Of a stretch of 30,178 bases of DNA, positions 16,666-24,795 are shown piece by piece. Origin of the DNA: Azotobacter paspali. Its GTDB lineage: Bacteria; Pseudomonadota; Gammaproteobacteria; Pseudomonadales; Pseudomonadaceae. Within the stretch, counting starts at the first letter, position 1. The number at the start of each line of letters is the position of its first letter. The notes beneath the pieces are model-generated. The model ran no database searches. It had not been told where the DNA came from and saw only the letters and a list, made by a program, of their open reading frames with translations. The translations under genes were made by a program, and so were the position numbers. The stretch lies in NCBI RefSeq assembly GCF_042434745.1, contig NZ_JBHLSS010000032.1. One strand, written 5' to 3'.

Positions 16666-17413
16666 TCACTCCTCCGACTGCTTGAGCTGCACGCCTTCGG
16701 CGTCGCGGACCCACAGGCAAACGGGGATGCCCTGGGCCACGCTGCGACCGACCGTGCAGAATTTTTCGAACTGGCCGAGGACGCGCGGCAGGTGTTCCAG
16801 CTCGGCGGCACGGCGGCCGAGCTGCAGTTCGATACCGATGCCCAGCACGCGCGGGCAGTTCTGTTCGTTGCGGCCGACCTCCGCGCTAGCCTGGCAGCGC
16901 AAGGGCTCGGCGTCCTGCTTGAACTTGCGCAGGGCGAACAGCAGGCTGGCGGTCAGACAGTTGGCCACAGCGGAAAGCAGCAGTTACACCGGGCTCGGCC
17001 CCCTGGCCGCTGCCCAGTGGCGGCGGCTCGTCGACGATCAAAGGCGGCTGGCTGTCGCCGAAGTCGAGGCTGCAGCGCTAGGGCTTTTTAACACTACTCC
17101 GCACGGCCGCGAGACGGAGCCTGTTTTTGCGCGGGGTTAGGCGCGAGGAGAGAAGTTTGGTCATTCCAAATGAACGACGAGCGACGACGCGCCGCGCAAA
17201 AACAGGCCCGTCCCCGCGGGTGGGGCCGCCCAGGCTGCGCGGCAAATGGCGCCATGCGTTGTTGCGGGACTTGGCAAGGGAATGCCATTCCCTGTGTCCC
17301 GCGCCTCGCCTGGCGCCATTTGCCGCAGCAACGCGGCTCGCGGAGAGTAGTGTTAACAGGCCCTAGTCTTCCTGCTGCCGCAGGGTCAGGGTGACGCGTT
17401 CGTTGTCGCTCAT
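16666..17413 (-). pseudogene. OsmC-family protein gene split by a MITE and frameshifted
   Basis: OsmC-type proteins are thiol peroxidases. Here the N-terminus MSDNERVTLTLRQQED (17413 to 17364, behind GAGGAG) lies on one side of a 283-bp MITE. On the other side the frame resumes as RCSLDFGDSQPPLIVDEPPPLGSGQGAEPG. A frameshift follows near 16985, after which the sequence reads LLLSAVANCLTASLLFALRKFKQ ... EKFCTVGRSVAQGIPVCLWVRD. The two typical cysteines of the family (in ANCL and EKFC) remain. Removing the MITE would join QED to a TAG codon followed by RCSLDF. The gene therefore carries a stop and a frameshift besides the insertion and is not functional. Confidence 0.88.
17081..17363. mobile_element. 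283-bp MITE with nested hairpins, at a CTAG site, inside osmC
   Basis: The terminal inverted repeats are GGGCTTTTTAACACTACTCC and, from the other end, GGGCCTGTTAACACTACTCT. CTAG is present at both borders (17078-17081 and 17363-17366), consistent with a TA target duplication as in IS630-type elements. Inside are perfect inverted repeats: CCTGTTTTTGCGCGG (17120-17134) with its inverse at 17192-17206, and GCGGCAAATGGCGCCA (17239-17254) with its inverse at 17311-17326. A small GGGAATGCCATTCCC hairpin lies between the latter. The whole could fold like a cloverleaf. No protein is encoded. Confidence 0.85.
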
Positions 17414-17518
17414 GGGCGGCTCCTCGCTGGGGATGCCCGGCTTCCCGGCCGTTGCTACCCTGCGGCAGGGCCCCGGGTATCGGCCGGGCGCCGGTTCGCA
17501 CAGGAGAGGATTCAAGAG

Positions 17519-18217
17519 ATGTCGGACAGTATCAAGGTCTGGGACGCACCGCTGCGTCTGTTTCACTGGTCGCTGGCGCTGGCCGTCGGTGGCGCCATGT
17601 TCACCGGCTGGCTGGGCGGCAATCTGATGGTTTGGCACGGCCGGCTGGGCCTGTCGATCCTCGGGTTGCTGGCGTTCCGCCTGCTCTGGGGCCTGCTGGG
17701 CTCGACCTATGCGCGCTGGTCGCGGATTTTCGCCGCGCCGTTGCGTCTGGGCGATTACCTGGCTGGACGCTGGCGGGAGGCCGGGCACAATCCGCTGGGT
17801 TCCTTGTCGGTGCTGGCGTTGCTCGGCCTGGCGGCCTTCCAGACCCTGAGCGGTCTGGCGGCGAACGACGACATCGCCTTCCAGGGGCCGCTGTACCGGC
17901 TGGTGGAAACCGACACCAGCACCTGGCTGACCGCTCTGCACCGGCAAGCCTGGTGGCTGCTGCTGGGGCTGATCGGCCTGCATCTGCTGGCGATCCTCTA
18001 TTACTCGCTGGTGCGCCGCCAGCCGCTGGTGCGGGCGATGGTCGACGGCCGCAGCCCGCGCCGCTACCCGGAGCAGCACGAGGCCAGCGGCGGAGCGCCG
18101 TGGGCGCTGGGCGTGGCGCTGGCCGGCGCGCTGTTACTGGTCTGGGGCGTGCAGTCGGCGGCCGGCTGGCTGGCGCCGCCAGCCGCCCCGGCGGCACCGG
18201 CGGCGCTCGACTGGTGA
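17519..18217 (+). CDS. Cytochrome b561-type membrane protein
   Basis: This is a 232-residue diheme b-type cytochrome of the b561/Ni-Fe-hydrogenase cytochrome b superfamily, located in the inner membrane. Four helices carry the expected heme ligands: His16 in LFHWSLA, His40 in VWHGRLG, His141 in ALHRQAW and His155 in GLHLLAI. A fifth hydrophobic segment (about 193-216) and a Pro/Ala tail follow. A ribosome-binding site AGGAGAGG precedes the ATG. It converges with a cytochrome c' gene. In Pseudomonas relatives these two cytochromes are often neighbours, and the b561 may pass electrons to a periplasmic c-type cytochrome. Confidence 0.92.
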   Translation: MSDSIKVWDAPLRLFHWSLALAVGGAMFTGWLGGNLMVWHGRLGLSILGLLAFRLLWGLLGSTYARWSRIFAAPLRLGDYLAGRWREAGHNPLGSLSVLALLGLAAFQTLSGLAANDDIAFQGPLYRLVETDTSTWLTALHRQAWWLLLGLIGLHLLAILYYSLVRRQPLVRAMVDGRSPRRYPEQHEASGGAPWALGVALAGALLLVWGVQSAAGWLAPPAAPAAPAALDW

Positions 18218-18247
18218 GGCCATAAGTCGGCGCCGCCGGTCCGGGGC

Positions 18248-18715
18248 TCATTTCGTACGGAACTGGTCGTGGCAGGCCTTGCAAGTCTTGCCGACCTCGC
18301 CGAGGGCGGTCTTGATGCGCGCCTGGTCGCCGCTGGCCGCCTCGCTGGTCAGCTTGTCGACGGCGCCGGTGAAGTTGCGGGCCAGCTTGTTGGCTTCGTC
18401 GAGGTTTTTGAAGAACTCCGGCTTGAGGCGGGTCTTGTCGCCCATCTGGTCGGTGGCGGTACCGGGACCGTACAGGGAGCCCATGCCGGAATTGGCGATG
18501 GCGGCGATGGCGTTGGCGGCGGCGACCACCTGGGCTTTGTTGTAAGGCACGCTGCCGTCCACGACCTGAGCCTTGATTTTGCCCATGTTCCAGGCCATGA
18601 AGCTGTAGCCGGCCTGGCGGTATTCGATCTGTTCCTCCGGCTTGAGCTGGGCCTCGGCGCTCAAGGTGGCCAGCAGCAGGGCGGCGCCGAAGCCGCCGAT
18701 CATCAGTTTCTTCAC
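18248..18715 (-). CDS. Cytochrome c'
   Basis: This is a 155-residue periplasmic cytochrome c' (class II c-type). The start is GTG 18715, set by AAGGAG five bases upstream. It gives the signal peptide (M/V)KKLMIGGFGAALLLATLSAEA, cleaved before QLKPEEQ. The heme motif CKACH is at 145-149, near the C-terminus as expected for four-helix-bundle cytochromes c'. The N-terminal helix has RQAGYSFMAWNMGKIK. Cytochromes c' bind NO and may protect against it. The longer frame reaching 19288 is a shadow of gabD. Confidence 0.93.
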   Translation of the reverse strand: MKKLMIGGFGAALLLATLSAEAQLKPEEQIEYRQAGYSFMAWNMGKIKAQVVDGSVPYNKAQVVAAANAIAAIANSGMGSLYGPGTATDQMGDKTRLKPEFFKNLDEANKLARNFTGAVDKLTSEAASGDQARIKTALGEVGKTCKACHDQFRTK

Positions 18716-18886
18716 GGTATCTCCTTGTTGGGTCCGGGATATTTTCCGGTGACGACGGACGGTCGGGAGCCGTCCGCTGGGGGCTATACTCCCCGCCAGA
18801 CCGCGACGAGCGCAAGCCGAGGGCCGGCGCCGGCGCATAGCGCGGCAGCCCGCCGTGTCCTGCCGATTACGAAGGAGTGGATCGCA

Positions 18887-20338
18887 ATGCAACTGAACGA
18901 TGCCCGGCTGTTCCGGCAACAGGCTTACATCGAGGGTCGCTGGGTGGATGCCGACGGCGGGCAGACCGTCGCGGTGAACAATCCGGCCAGCAACGAGATT
19001 CTCGGCGGCGTGCCGAAGATGGGCGCGGCGGAGACCCGCCGCGCCATCGAGGCCGCCGAGCGGGCGCTGCCGGCCTGGCGCGCGCTGACCGCCAAGGAGC
19101 GCGCGGGCAAGCTGCGTCGCTGGTTCGAACTGCTGCTTGAGCATCAGGACGACCTGGCCCGGCTGATGACCCTGGAGCAGGGCAAGCCGCTGGCCGAGGC
19201 GCGCGGCGAGATCGCCTATGCCGCCTCCTTCCTCGAATGGTTCGCTGAGGAGGCCAAACGCATCTATGGCGACACCATCCCCGGCCACCAGGCGGATAAG
19301 CGCATCCTGGTGATCAAGCAGCCGGTCGGCGTCTGCGCGGCCATCACGCCCTGGAACTTCCCGGCGGCGATGATTACCCGCAAGGCCGGCCCGGCATTGG
19401 CCGCCGGCTGCACCCTGGTGCTCAAGCCGGCCTCGCAGACGCCCTTCTCGGCGCTGGCGCTGGCCGAGCTGGCCGAGCGCGCCGGCATTCCGGCGGGGGT
19501 ATTCAACGTGGTCACCGGCAGCGCCGCCGAGATCGGCGGCGAATTGACCGCCAACCCGATCGTACGCAAGCTGTCCTTCACCGGCTCCACCGAGATCGGC
19601 CGTCAGTTGATGGCCCAGTGCGCCAGGGACATCAAGAAGGTTTCCTTGGAACTGGGCGGTAACGCACCCTTCATCGTCTTCGACGACGCCGATCTAAACG
19701 CGGCGGTGGAGGGCGCGCTGGCTTCGAAATACCGCAACGCCGGGCAGACCTGCGTGTGCGCCAACCGCCTGTATGTGCAGGACGGCGTGTACGACGCCTT
19801 CGCCGAGAAGCTCAGGGCCGCGGTGGCGCGCCTGAAGGTCGGCAACGGTCTGGAGGAAGGGGTGAGCATCGGTCCGCTGATCGACGACAAGGCGGTGGGC
19901 AAGATCGAGGAGCACATCGCCGATGCGGTTTCCCGCGGCGCCAGGGTGATCGCCGGCGGTCGGCCCCATGCGCTCGGCGGCACCTTTTTCGAACCGACCA
20001 TTCTCGCCGAGGTGCCGGCGGATGCGCGGGTCGCCCGCGAGGAGACCTTCGGGCCGCTGGCCCCGCTGTTCCGCTTCGGGGACGACGACGAGGCGATCGC
20101 CCTGGCTAATGCCACCGAGTTCGGTCTGGCCGCTTATTTCTACGCCCGCGACCTGTCCCGGGTATTTTGCGTGGCCGAGTCGCTGGAATACGGCATCGTT
20201 GGCGTCAACACCGGGCTGATCTCCACCGAGGTGGCGCCGTTCGGCGGGGTCAAGGCTTCGGGCCTGGGCCGAGAGGGCTCGAAGTACGGTATCGAGGACT
20301 ATCTGGAGATCAAGTATCTCTGCCTCGGCGGTATCTGA
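18887..20338 (+). CDS. gabD: Succinate-semialdehyde dehydrogenase (NADP+)
   Basis: This 483-residue cytosolic enzyme oxidises succinate semialdehyde to succinate, the last step of the GABA shunt. The start follows GAAGGAG. The aldehyde dehydrogenase motifs are complete: PWNFP with Asn157, LELGGNAPFIVF with Glu255 and GQTCVCANR with the catalytic Cys289. The cofactor segment is LVLKPASQTPFSAL. The C-terminus (VAPFGGVKASGLGREGSKYGIEDYLEIKYLCLGG) is characteristic of GabD. The length equals that of other GabD proteins. No gabT aminotransferase gene is adjacent. A different semialdehyde substrate is possible, but the match to GabD is strong. Confidence 0.93.
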   Translation: MQLNDARLFRQQAYIEGRWVDADGGQTVAVNNPASNEILGGVPKMGAAETRRAIEAAERALPAWRALTAKERAGKLRRWFELLLEHQDDLARLMTLEQGKPLAEARGEIAYAASFLEWFAEEAKRIYGDTIPGHQADKRILVIKQPVGVCAAITPWNFPAAMITRKAGPALAAGCTLVLKPASQTPFSALALAELAERAGIPAGVFNVVTGSAAEIGGELTANPIVRKLSFTGSTEIGRQLMAQCARDIKKVSLELGGNAPFIVFDDADLNAAVEGALASKYRNAGQTCVCANRLYVQDGVYDAFAEKLRAAVARLKVGNGLEEGVSIGPLIDDKAVGKIEEHIADAVSRGARVIAGGRPHALGGTFFEPTILAEVPADARVAREETFGPLAPLFRFGDDDEAIALANATEFGLAAYFYARDLSRVFCVAESLEYGIVGVNTGLISTEVAPFGGVKASGLGREGSKYGIEDYLEIKYLCLGGI

Positions 20339-20404
20339 GTACGCGGCGGCGCAGCCGGCGGAGCCGCGCCGCGAATCATGGGCGATGGGGGATAGGAGGT
20401 AGTT

Positions 20405-21472
20405 ATCGACCTGCTGCTGATCGGGGCCGGGCACAGCCATCTGGGCGTGCTGCGGCGCTGGGCCCGGGGACGCCGGCCGAAAGGGCGTCTCGGATTGATC
20501 GATGCCGCGCCGCAGGCCTGGTATGCGGGGGGACTGCCGGGGCTGCTCGCCGGGCGCCACGCGCCGCAGGACTGTTGCATCGAGCTGGCGCCGCTGTGCC
20601 GGGCGGCGGACGTCGAACTGATCGTCGGCGAGGTGTGCGCGCTGCGAGCTTCGACCCGCGAGGTGCGATTGACCGACGGGCGGCTGCTCGGGGCCGAGTG
20701 GCTGTCGCTGAACGTCGGCGCCGGACGGCTCGTGCCGCCCCGCCAGGGCGAGGACATGCAAGTGCTGTCGGCCAAGCCCTTCGCCGCTTTCCTCGATGGC
20801 TGGCAGCGCTGGCGGCAGGCGCCCGAGCCGGTGGCGATCCTCGGCGGCGGGCCGGCCGGGGTCGAGCTGGCCTTGGCGCTGGCCGGTCAGGTGCCGGCGC
20901 TGTCGCTGTTCAGCGCCGGGCCGCTGCTCGAGGGGCGCGCGGCGGGCCTGCATCTGCGTGCCCTCGGCGCGCTGCGCCGGCGCGGCGTGTGGGTGCGCGA
21001 GCATTGCCCGATCAGCGGGATCGACGGGCAACTCCTGCTCAGTGCCGGGGAGCCGGTCTGGCAGGGCTCTCGCCTGCTTCTGGCGGGTGACGCCGCGGCG
21101 CCGGCGTGGCTGGCGCACAGCGGCCTGGCCTGCGATGCGGATGGATTCGTGCAAGTCTCCGCGACCTTGCAAAGTCCGTCCCAGCCGTGGATCTTCGCCA
21201 GCGGCGATTGCGCCGCGCTGCCCGGTGCGGACAAGAGCGCCGCCCAGGCCCTGCACCAGGCCCAGGTGCTCAGCCACAACCTGCGCGCGGTGCTGGCCGG
21301 CCGCGCACTGCAGCACCATCGGCCGCAGCGGCAGAACCTGCTCCTGCTCGCCTGCGGCGATGGCGAGGCGTTGCTCGGCTGGCGCGGCTGGAGCGCCGGC
21401 GGGCGTTTCTGTGGCTACTGGCGGGAATGGCTCGATCGGCGCTTCGTGCGGCGCCACGCCGCGAGCGGCTGA
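20405..21472 (+). CDS. FAD-dependent pyridine-nucleotide oxidoreductase with a non-standard start
   Basis: The product resembles the NADH-dehydrogenase-like domain found as a fusion to, or beside, selenophosphate synthetase (SelD). It has an N-terminal FAD motif LLLIGAGHSHLGVLRRW, a second dinucleotide motif VAILGGGPAGVELALAL, and an FAD-binding ASGDCAAL segment. The frame is open only from 20396. Between there and the FAD motif there is no ATG, GTG or TTG. A GGAGG at 20395-20399 points to ATC at 20405 (giving IDLLLIGAGHSH) as the initiating codon or as a mutated ATG. The first ordinary start, GTG 20447, would remove the FAD motif. The gene may be expressed poorly or not at all. About 355 residues. 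Confidence 0.75.
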   Translation: MDLLLIGAGHSHLGVLRRWARGRRPKGRLGLIDAAPQAWYAGGLPGLLAGRHAPQDCCIELAPLCRAADVELIVGEVCALRASTREVRLTDGRLLGAEWLSLNVGAGRLVPPRQGEDMQVLSAKPFAAFLDGWQRWRQAPEPVAILGGGPAGVELALALAGQVPALSLFSAGPLLEGRAAGLHLRALGALRRRGVWVREHCPISGIDGQLLLSAGEPVWQGSRLLLAGDAAAPAWLAHSGLACDADGFVQVSATLQSPSQPWIFASGDCAALPGADKSAAQALHQAQVLSHNLRAVLAGRALQHHRPQRQNLLLLACGDGEALLGWRGWSAGGRFCGYWREWLDRRFVRRHAASG

Positions 21473-21503
21473 GGCGGGGCGCGCCGGCGTGCGAAGGCCC
21501 GGC

Positions 21504-23456
21504 TCAGCCGGTCAGGGTCTTCGCCGGCAGCGTGGCCGCTGTCTGGAAGAGTTCCTCTGCCGGTTGCGGCCGGCCGAAGAGATAGCCCTGGCCCAGGAAG
21601 CACTCGTTGCGTTCGAGGAACTCCGCCTGCTCCGGCCGCTCGATGCCTTCGGCCAGCACGCCCAGGCCCAAGCTCTGGGCGAGCACTATCACCGAGCGGG
21701 CGATGGCGGCGTCCTTGCTGTCGAACGGCAGGCCGGCGACGAAGCCGCGGTCGATCTTCAGCTTGTGTACCGGCATGCTTTTCAGGCGCTGCAGCGAGGA
21801 ATGGCCGGTGCCGAAGTCGTCGATCGCCAGGCGCACGCCCAAATCGCGCAGCCGCTGGAGCTGGCAACGGGCGCTGTCCTGATCGTCCATCACCGCGCTC
21901 TCGGTGATCTCCAGCTCCAGGTGATGTGCCTCCAGACCGCTGCGAGCGAGGATCTCGGCGACCTGCAGGTCCAGCCGGCCGCGGCTGAACAGGCGGGTGG
22001 AGACGTTCACCGCGACGAACTGGAGCTTGTGTCCAGCCTTCAGCCATTTGCACATCTGCCGGCAGGCCTGCTCCATCATCCAGAGGTCGATGGTGCCGAT
22101 CAGGCCGTTTTCCTCGGCGACCGGGATGAACTCGCCGGGTAGCACCAGGCCGCGCTCGGGATGCTGCCAGCGCACCAGCGCTTCGAGGCTGACCAGTTGC
22201 CTGCTGCGAAGGTCGTGGATCGGCTGGTAGTGGACGCGCAGTTCGCCGTGCTCCACGGCATGGCGCAGGGCGGCGATCAGTTCGACGCGCTGGTGCGCGT
22301 AGGCGGTCAGCTCCTGGCTGTAGAAGGCGTAGGTGGCGCGTCCGTCGCTCTTGGCCTTGTGCAGAGCGGAATCGGCGTTGCGCAGCACCTGCTCGACGCT
22401 CTGTGCATCGTCGGGGAACAGGCTGATGCCGAGGCTGGTGCCGATCAGCAGCTGGTGGTGCTCCAGGTAAATGGGCCGGTTCAGCGTGTCGAGGAGAGTA
22501 GTGGCCAGGGTGGCGGCCTGCTGCGGCGAGCAGTTCTCGCAGAGCAGGCCGAATTCGTCGCCGCCCAGGTAGGCGAAGGTCATGCCCTGGCGCACCACGT
22601 GGTAGATCAGTTGCTGGCTGACGCTTTTGAGCAGTTGGTCGCCCAGCTTGTGGCCGAGGCTTTCGTTGACGTGCTTGAAGTGGTCGAGGTCGAGCAGCAG
22701 GACCGCGCCCTGGCTCTTCTCCAGGCGGGCCCGTTCCAGGGCGTGCTGGACGCGCTCCTTGAACAGCAGGCGGTTCGGCAGGCCGGTCAGCGGGTCGTAA
22801 TGGGCCAGGTAGTCGAGTTCGGCCTGGGAGCGCTTGATCATTGACAGGTCGGAGAACACCGCCACGTAGTGACTGATGCCGCCTTCTTCGTTGCGGATGG
22901 CGCGGATGCTCTGCCACTGCGGATACACCTCGCCGTTCTTGCGGCGGTTCCAGATCTCGCCGCTCCATTCGAGATGCTGGCCTAGCGCCTGCCACATCTT
23001 CCGGTAGAACTCCTCGTCGTGCCGGCCGGACTTGAGGAGCGAGGGCACTCGCCCGAGCACCTCGGCCTCGGTGTAGCCGGTGATCCGGGTGAAGGCCCGG
23101 TTAATGTGGATGATGCGCTGTTTCGCATCGGTGACCAGCACGCCCTCCAGGGTGCTGTCGAACACCGCGGAGGCCTGGCGCAGGCTGGCGGCATGGGCGC
23201 TACGGTCGGCGAGCTGGCGGCGGCCGACGCAATAGAACAGCAGGGCGGTGAAGAGGATGGAAACGATGCCCCTGAGTGTCTGCCAAGCCTTCAGGTCCGC
23301 GCTGTCCACCAGGGAAATCAACAGCCAATCGCTGGCCATGGTCCACAGGAGGGAGAGAAGGATATAGGCAAGGCAGGTGAGCAGTAGGGAAAGTCGCCTT
23401 TTCATTGGCAAGGCCTTGATCCATGACTGCCGGGCGGAATCGTGCTGTGGGAACAT
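21504..23456 (-). CDS. PAS-GGDEF-EAL membrane protein, PipA-like (PA0285-type)
   Basis: This is a 650-residue c-di-GMP signalling protein. The start at 23456 has a GGAGAAG site; the second ATG at 23404 (MKRRLSLLL) directly precedes the first membrane helix and is an alternative. Two helices (about 22-45 and 63-80) are followed by a PAS domain (about 95-210). A GGDEF domain has an intact LGGDEF (near 298), and an EAL domain has SLEALVRW (near 425), DDFGTGHSSL and KIDRGFV. Both activities could be retained; the EAL residues favour phosphodiesterase activity. In Pseudomonas a similar gene lies divergently beside desA. Here the truncated anf cluster separates it from desA, and part of it is duplicated at 27558-27860. 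Confidence 0.9.
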   Translation of the reverse strand: MFPQHDSARQSWIKALPMKRRLSLLLTCLAYILLSLLWTMASDWLLISLVDSADLKAWQTLRGIVSILFTALLFYCVGRRQLADRSAHAASLRQASAVFDSTLEGVLVTDAKQRIIHINRAFTRITGYTEAEVLGRVPSLLKSGRHDEEFYRKMWQALGQHLEWSGEIWNRRKNGEVYPQWQSIRAIRNEEGGISHYVAVFSDLSMIKRSQAELDYLAHYDPLTGLPNRLLFKERVQHALERARLEKSQGAVLLLDLDHFKHVNESLGHKLGDQLLKSVSQQLIYHVVRQGMTFAYLGGDEFGLLCENCSPQQAATLATTLLDTLNRPIYLEHHQLLIGTSLGISLFPDDAQSVEQVLRNADSALHKAKSDGRATYAFYSQELTAYAHQRVELIAALRHAVEHGELRVHYQPIHDLRSRQLVSLEALVRWQHPERGLVLPGEFIPVAEENGLIGTIDLWMMEQACRQMCKWLKAGHKLQFVAVNVSTRLFSRGRLDLQVAEILARSGLEAHHLELEITESAVMDDQDSARCQLQRLRDLGVRLAIDDFGTGHSSLQRLKSMPVHKLKIDRGFVAGLPFDSKDAAIARSVIVLAQSLGLGVLAEGIERPEQAEFLERNECFLGQGYLFGRPQPAEELFQTAATLPAKTLTG

Positions 23457-23548
23457 TTCTTCTCCAGAGAAGCGCGGGTTTCCCAGCCGGGCACGCTTGT
23501 CTAACGAGTGCTCGCACGGGCTGTTCGTTATTCAACTTCCGAGGCACG
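22880..23548. repeat. Left copy of the duplicated PAS-gene/desA junction
   Basis: This includes the 5' part of the PAS-GGDEF-EAL gene, the intergenic region, and the desA leader TTCAACTTCCGAGGCAC (23531-23547). The right copy at 27558-27857 shares this 17-bp block exactly. It also has recognisable diverged blocks: GCCTTCTTCGTTGCG (22881), GCGCCTGCCACATCTTCCGG (22984) and CTTTTCATTGGCA with CCATGACTGCCGGGC (23397-23437). The right copy lacks about 350 bases between the second and third block. The homology ends exactly after GAGGCAC, where anfD sequence begins. Confidence 0.8.
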
Positions 23549-23552
23549 TGCT

Positions 23553-24371
23553 ATGCACAGAGCCCATCTGAACGTACTGGAATGTGCCCGTTCCGCCGAG
23601 TATATCTGCAACGAACTGCGCGTCCGTTACGGCATTCCGCGTCTGGATATCGACGGTTTCGGTTTCAAGCCACTGGCGGATTCGCTGCGCAAGATCGGTA
23701 TGTTCTTCGACATCGAAGACCGCGCCAAGGCCATCATCGACGAGGAAGTCGCCCGCTGGAAGCCGGAGTTGGACTGGTACAAGGAGCGGCTGATGGGCAA
23801 AAAGGTCTGCCTGTGGCCGGGCGGTTCCAAACTCTGGCACTGGGCCCATGTGATCGAGGAAGAAATGGGCCTCAAGGTGGTGTCGGTCTATACCAAGTTC
23901 GGCCATCAGGGCGACATGGAGAAAGGCATCGCCCGTTGCGGCGAAGGCACTTTGGCTATCGACGACCCGAACGAATTGGAAGGTCTGGAACCCCTAGAGA
24001 TGCTCAAGCCCGACATCATCCTGACAGGCAAGCGTCCGGGTGAAGTGGCCAAGAAAGTCCGGGTTCCCTACCTGAACGCCCACGCCTACCACAACGGCCC
24101 GTACAAAGGCTTCGAAGGTTGGGTGCGTTTCGCCCGCGATATTTACAACGCCATCTACTCGCCGATCCACCAACTCTCCGGTATCGACATCACTAAAGAC
24201 GATGCACCGGAATGGGGTAATGGTTTCCGTACTCGGCAAATGCTGTCCGATGGCAGCTTGAGCGATGCAGTACGTAACTCGGAAACCTTGCGCCAGTACA
24301 CCGGCGGCTACGACAGCGTGAGCAAGCTGCGCGAACGGGAATATCCCGCTTTCGACCGCAAGGCTGGCTGA
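23553..24371 (+). pseudogene. anfD: C-terminal half of Fe-only nitrogenase alpha subunit (anfD, truncated)
   Basis: AnfD is the alpha chain of the FeFe nitrogenase and is normally close to 518 residues. Here only the last 272 codons remain, beginning MHRAHLNVLECARSAEYICNEL. The cofactor ligands are kept: Cys11 of the fragment (LEC, the NifD Cys275 counterpart) and His177 (NAHAYHNGPY, the NifD His442 counterpart). The part carrying the three alpha-subunit P-cluster cysteines is gone, and anfH is not in the window. The fragment's reading frame is intact to its normal end. It begins five bases after the copied desA leader, whose GAGG lies eight bases before its ATG. Translation of the fragment is therefore plausible, but it could not form a normal alpha subunit. 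Confidence 0.93.
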
Positions 24372-24383
24372 GGAGGCAATCTG

Positions 24384-24783
24384 ATGAGTGCTGCTTCCGC
24401 CTCTGCTGCGGTCAAACAGAAGGTCGAAGCTCCTGTGCATCCGATGGATGCACGGATCGACGAGCTGACCGACTACATCATGAAAAACTGCCTCTGGCAG
24501 TTCCATTCCCGCTCCTGGGACCGGGAACGCCAGAACGCCGAAATCCTGAAGAAAACCAAGGAACTGCTATGCGGTGAGCCAGTGGATTTGAGCACATCCC
24601 ACGACCGTTGCTACTGGGTCGATGCGGTTTGTCTGGCCGACGACTATCGGGAGCACTATCCCTGGATCAATAGCATGTCCAAGGAAGAAATTAGCATCCT
24701 TGATGCAAGGACTGAAAGATCGCATGGATTATCTGACCATCACCGGCTCGCTCAACGAAGAGTTGAGCGACAAACACTATTAA
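24384..24783 (+). pseudogene. anfG: Fe-only nitrogenase delta subunit with a single frameshift
   Basis: AnfG is the small third subunit (132 residues) that distinguishes the alternative nitrogenases from NifDK. The frame reads MSAASASAAVKQKVEAPVHPMDARIDELTDYIMKNC ... HYPWINSMSKEE. One extra base at about 24690 then shifts it. The original frame resumes as LASLMQGLKDRMDYLTITGSLNEELSDKHY and ends at TAA 24781-24783. Counting through with one base removed gives exactly 132 residues, so only one indel separates it from the normal length. Without correction the frame runs on into anfK as nonsense. GAGGAGG lies upstream of the start, 12 bases after the anfD stop. A sequencing error is possible. Confidence 0.92.
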
Positions 24784-24795
24784 GAGGGGTTCGAC

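Noticed and set aside
17120..17326. Possible CRISPR-like or structured RNA gene in the repeated stems
   Set aside because: There are only inverted pairs, no repeat-spacer pattern, and the unit has transposon-type ends.
19694..21457. 587-codon minus-strand frame opposite gabD and the FAD oxidoreductase
   Set aside because: Glutamine-, alanine- and arginine-rich shadow of two well-supported plus-strand genes.
23404..23552. Sigma-54 promoter for the anf fragment
   Set aside because: No GG-N10-GC element of the expected form was found in the leader, which is instead a copy of the desA upstream region.
24684..24710. Programmed frameshifting in anfG
   Set aside because: No slippery heptamer or downstream structure is evident, and homologues are not known to need it; a mutation or sequencing error is simpler.
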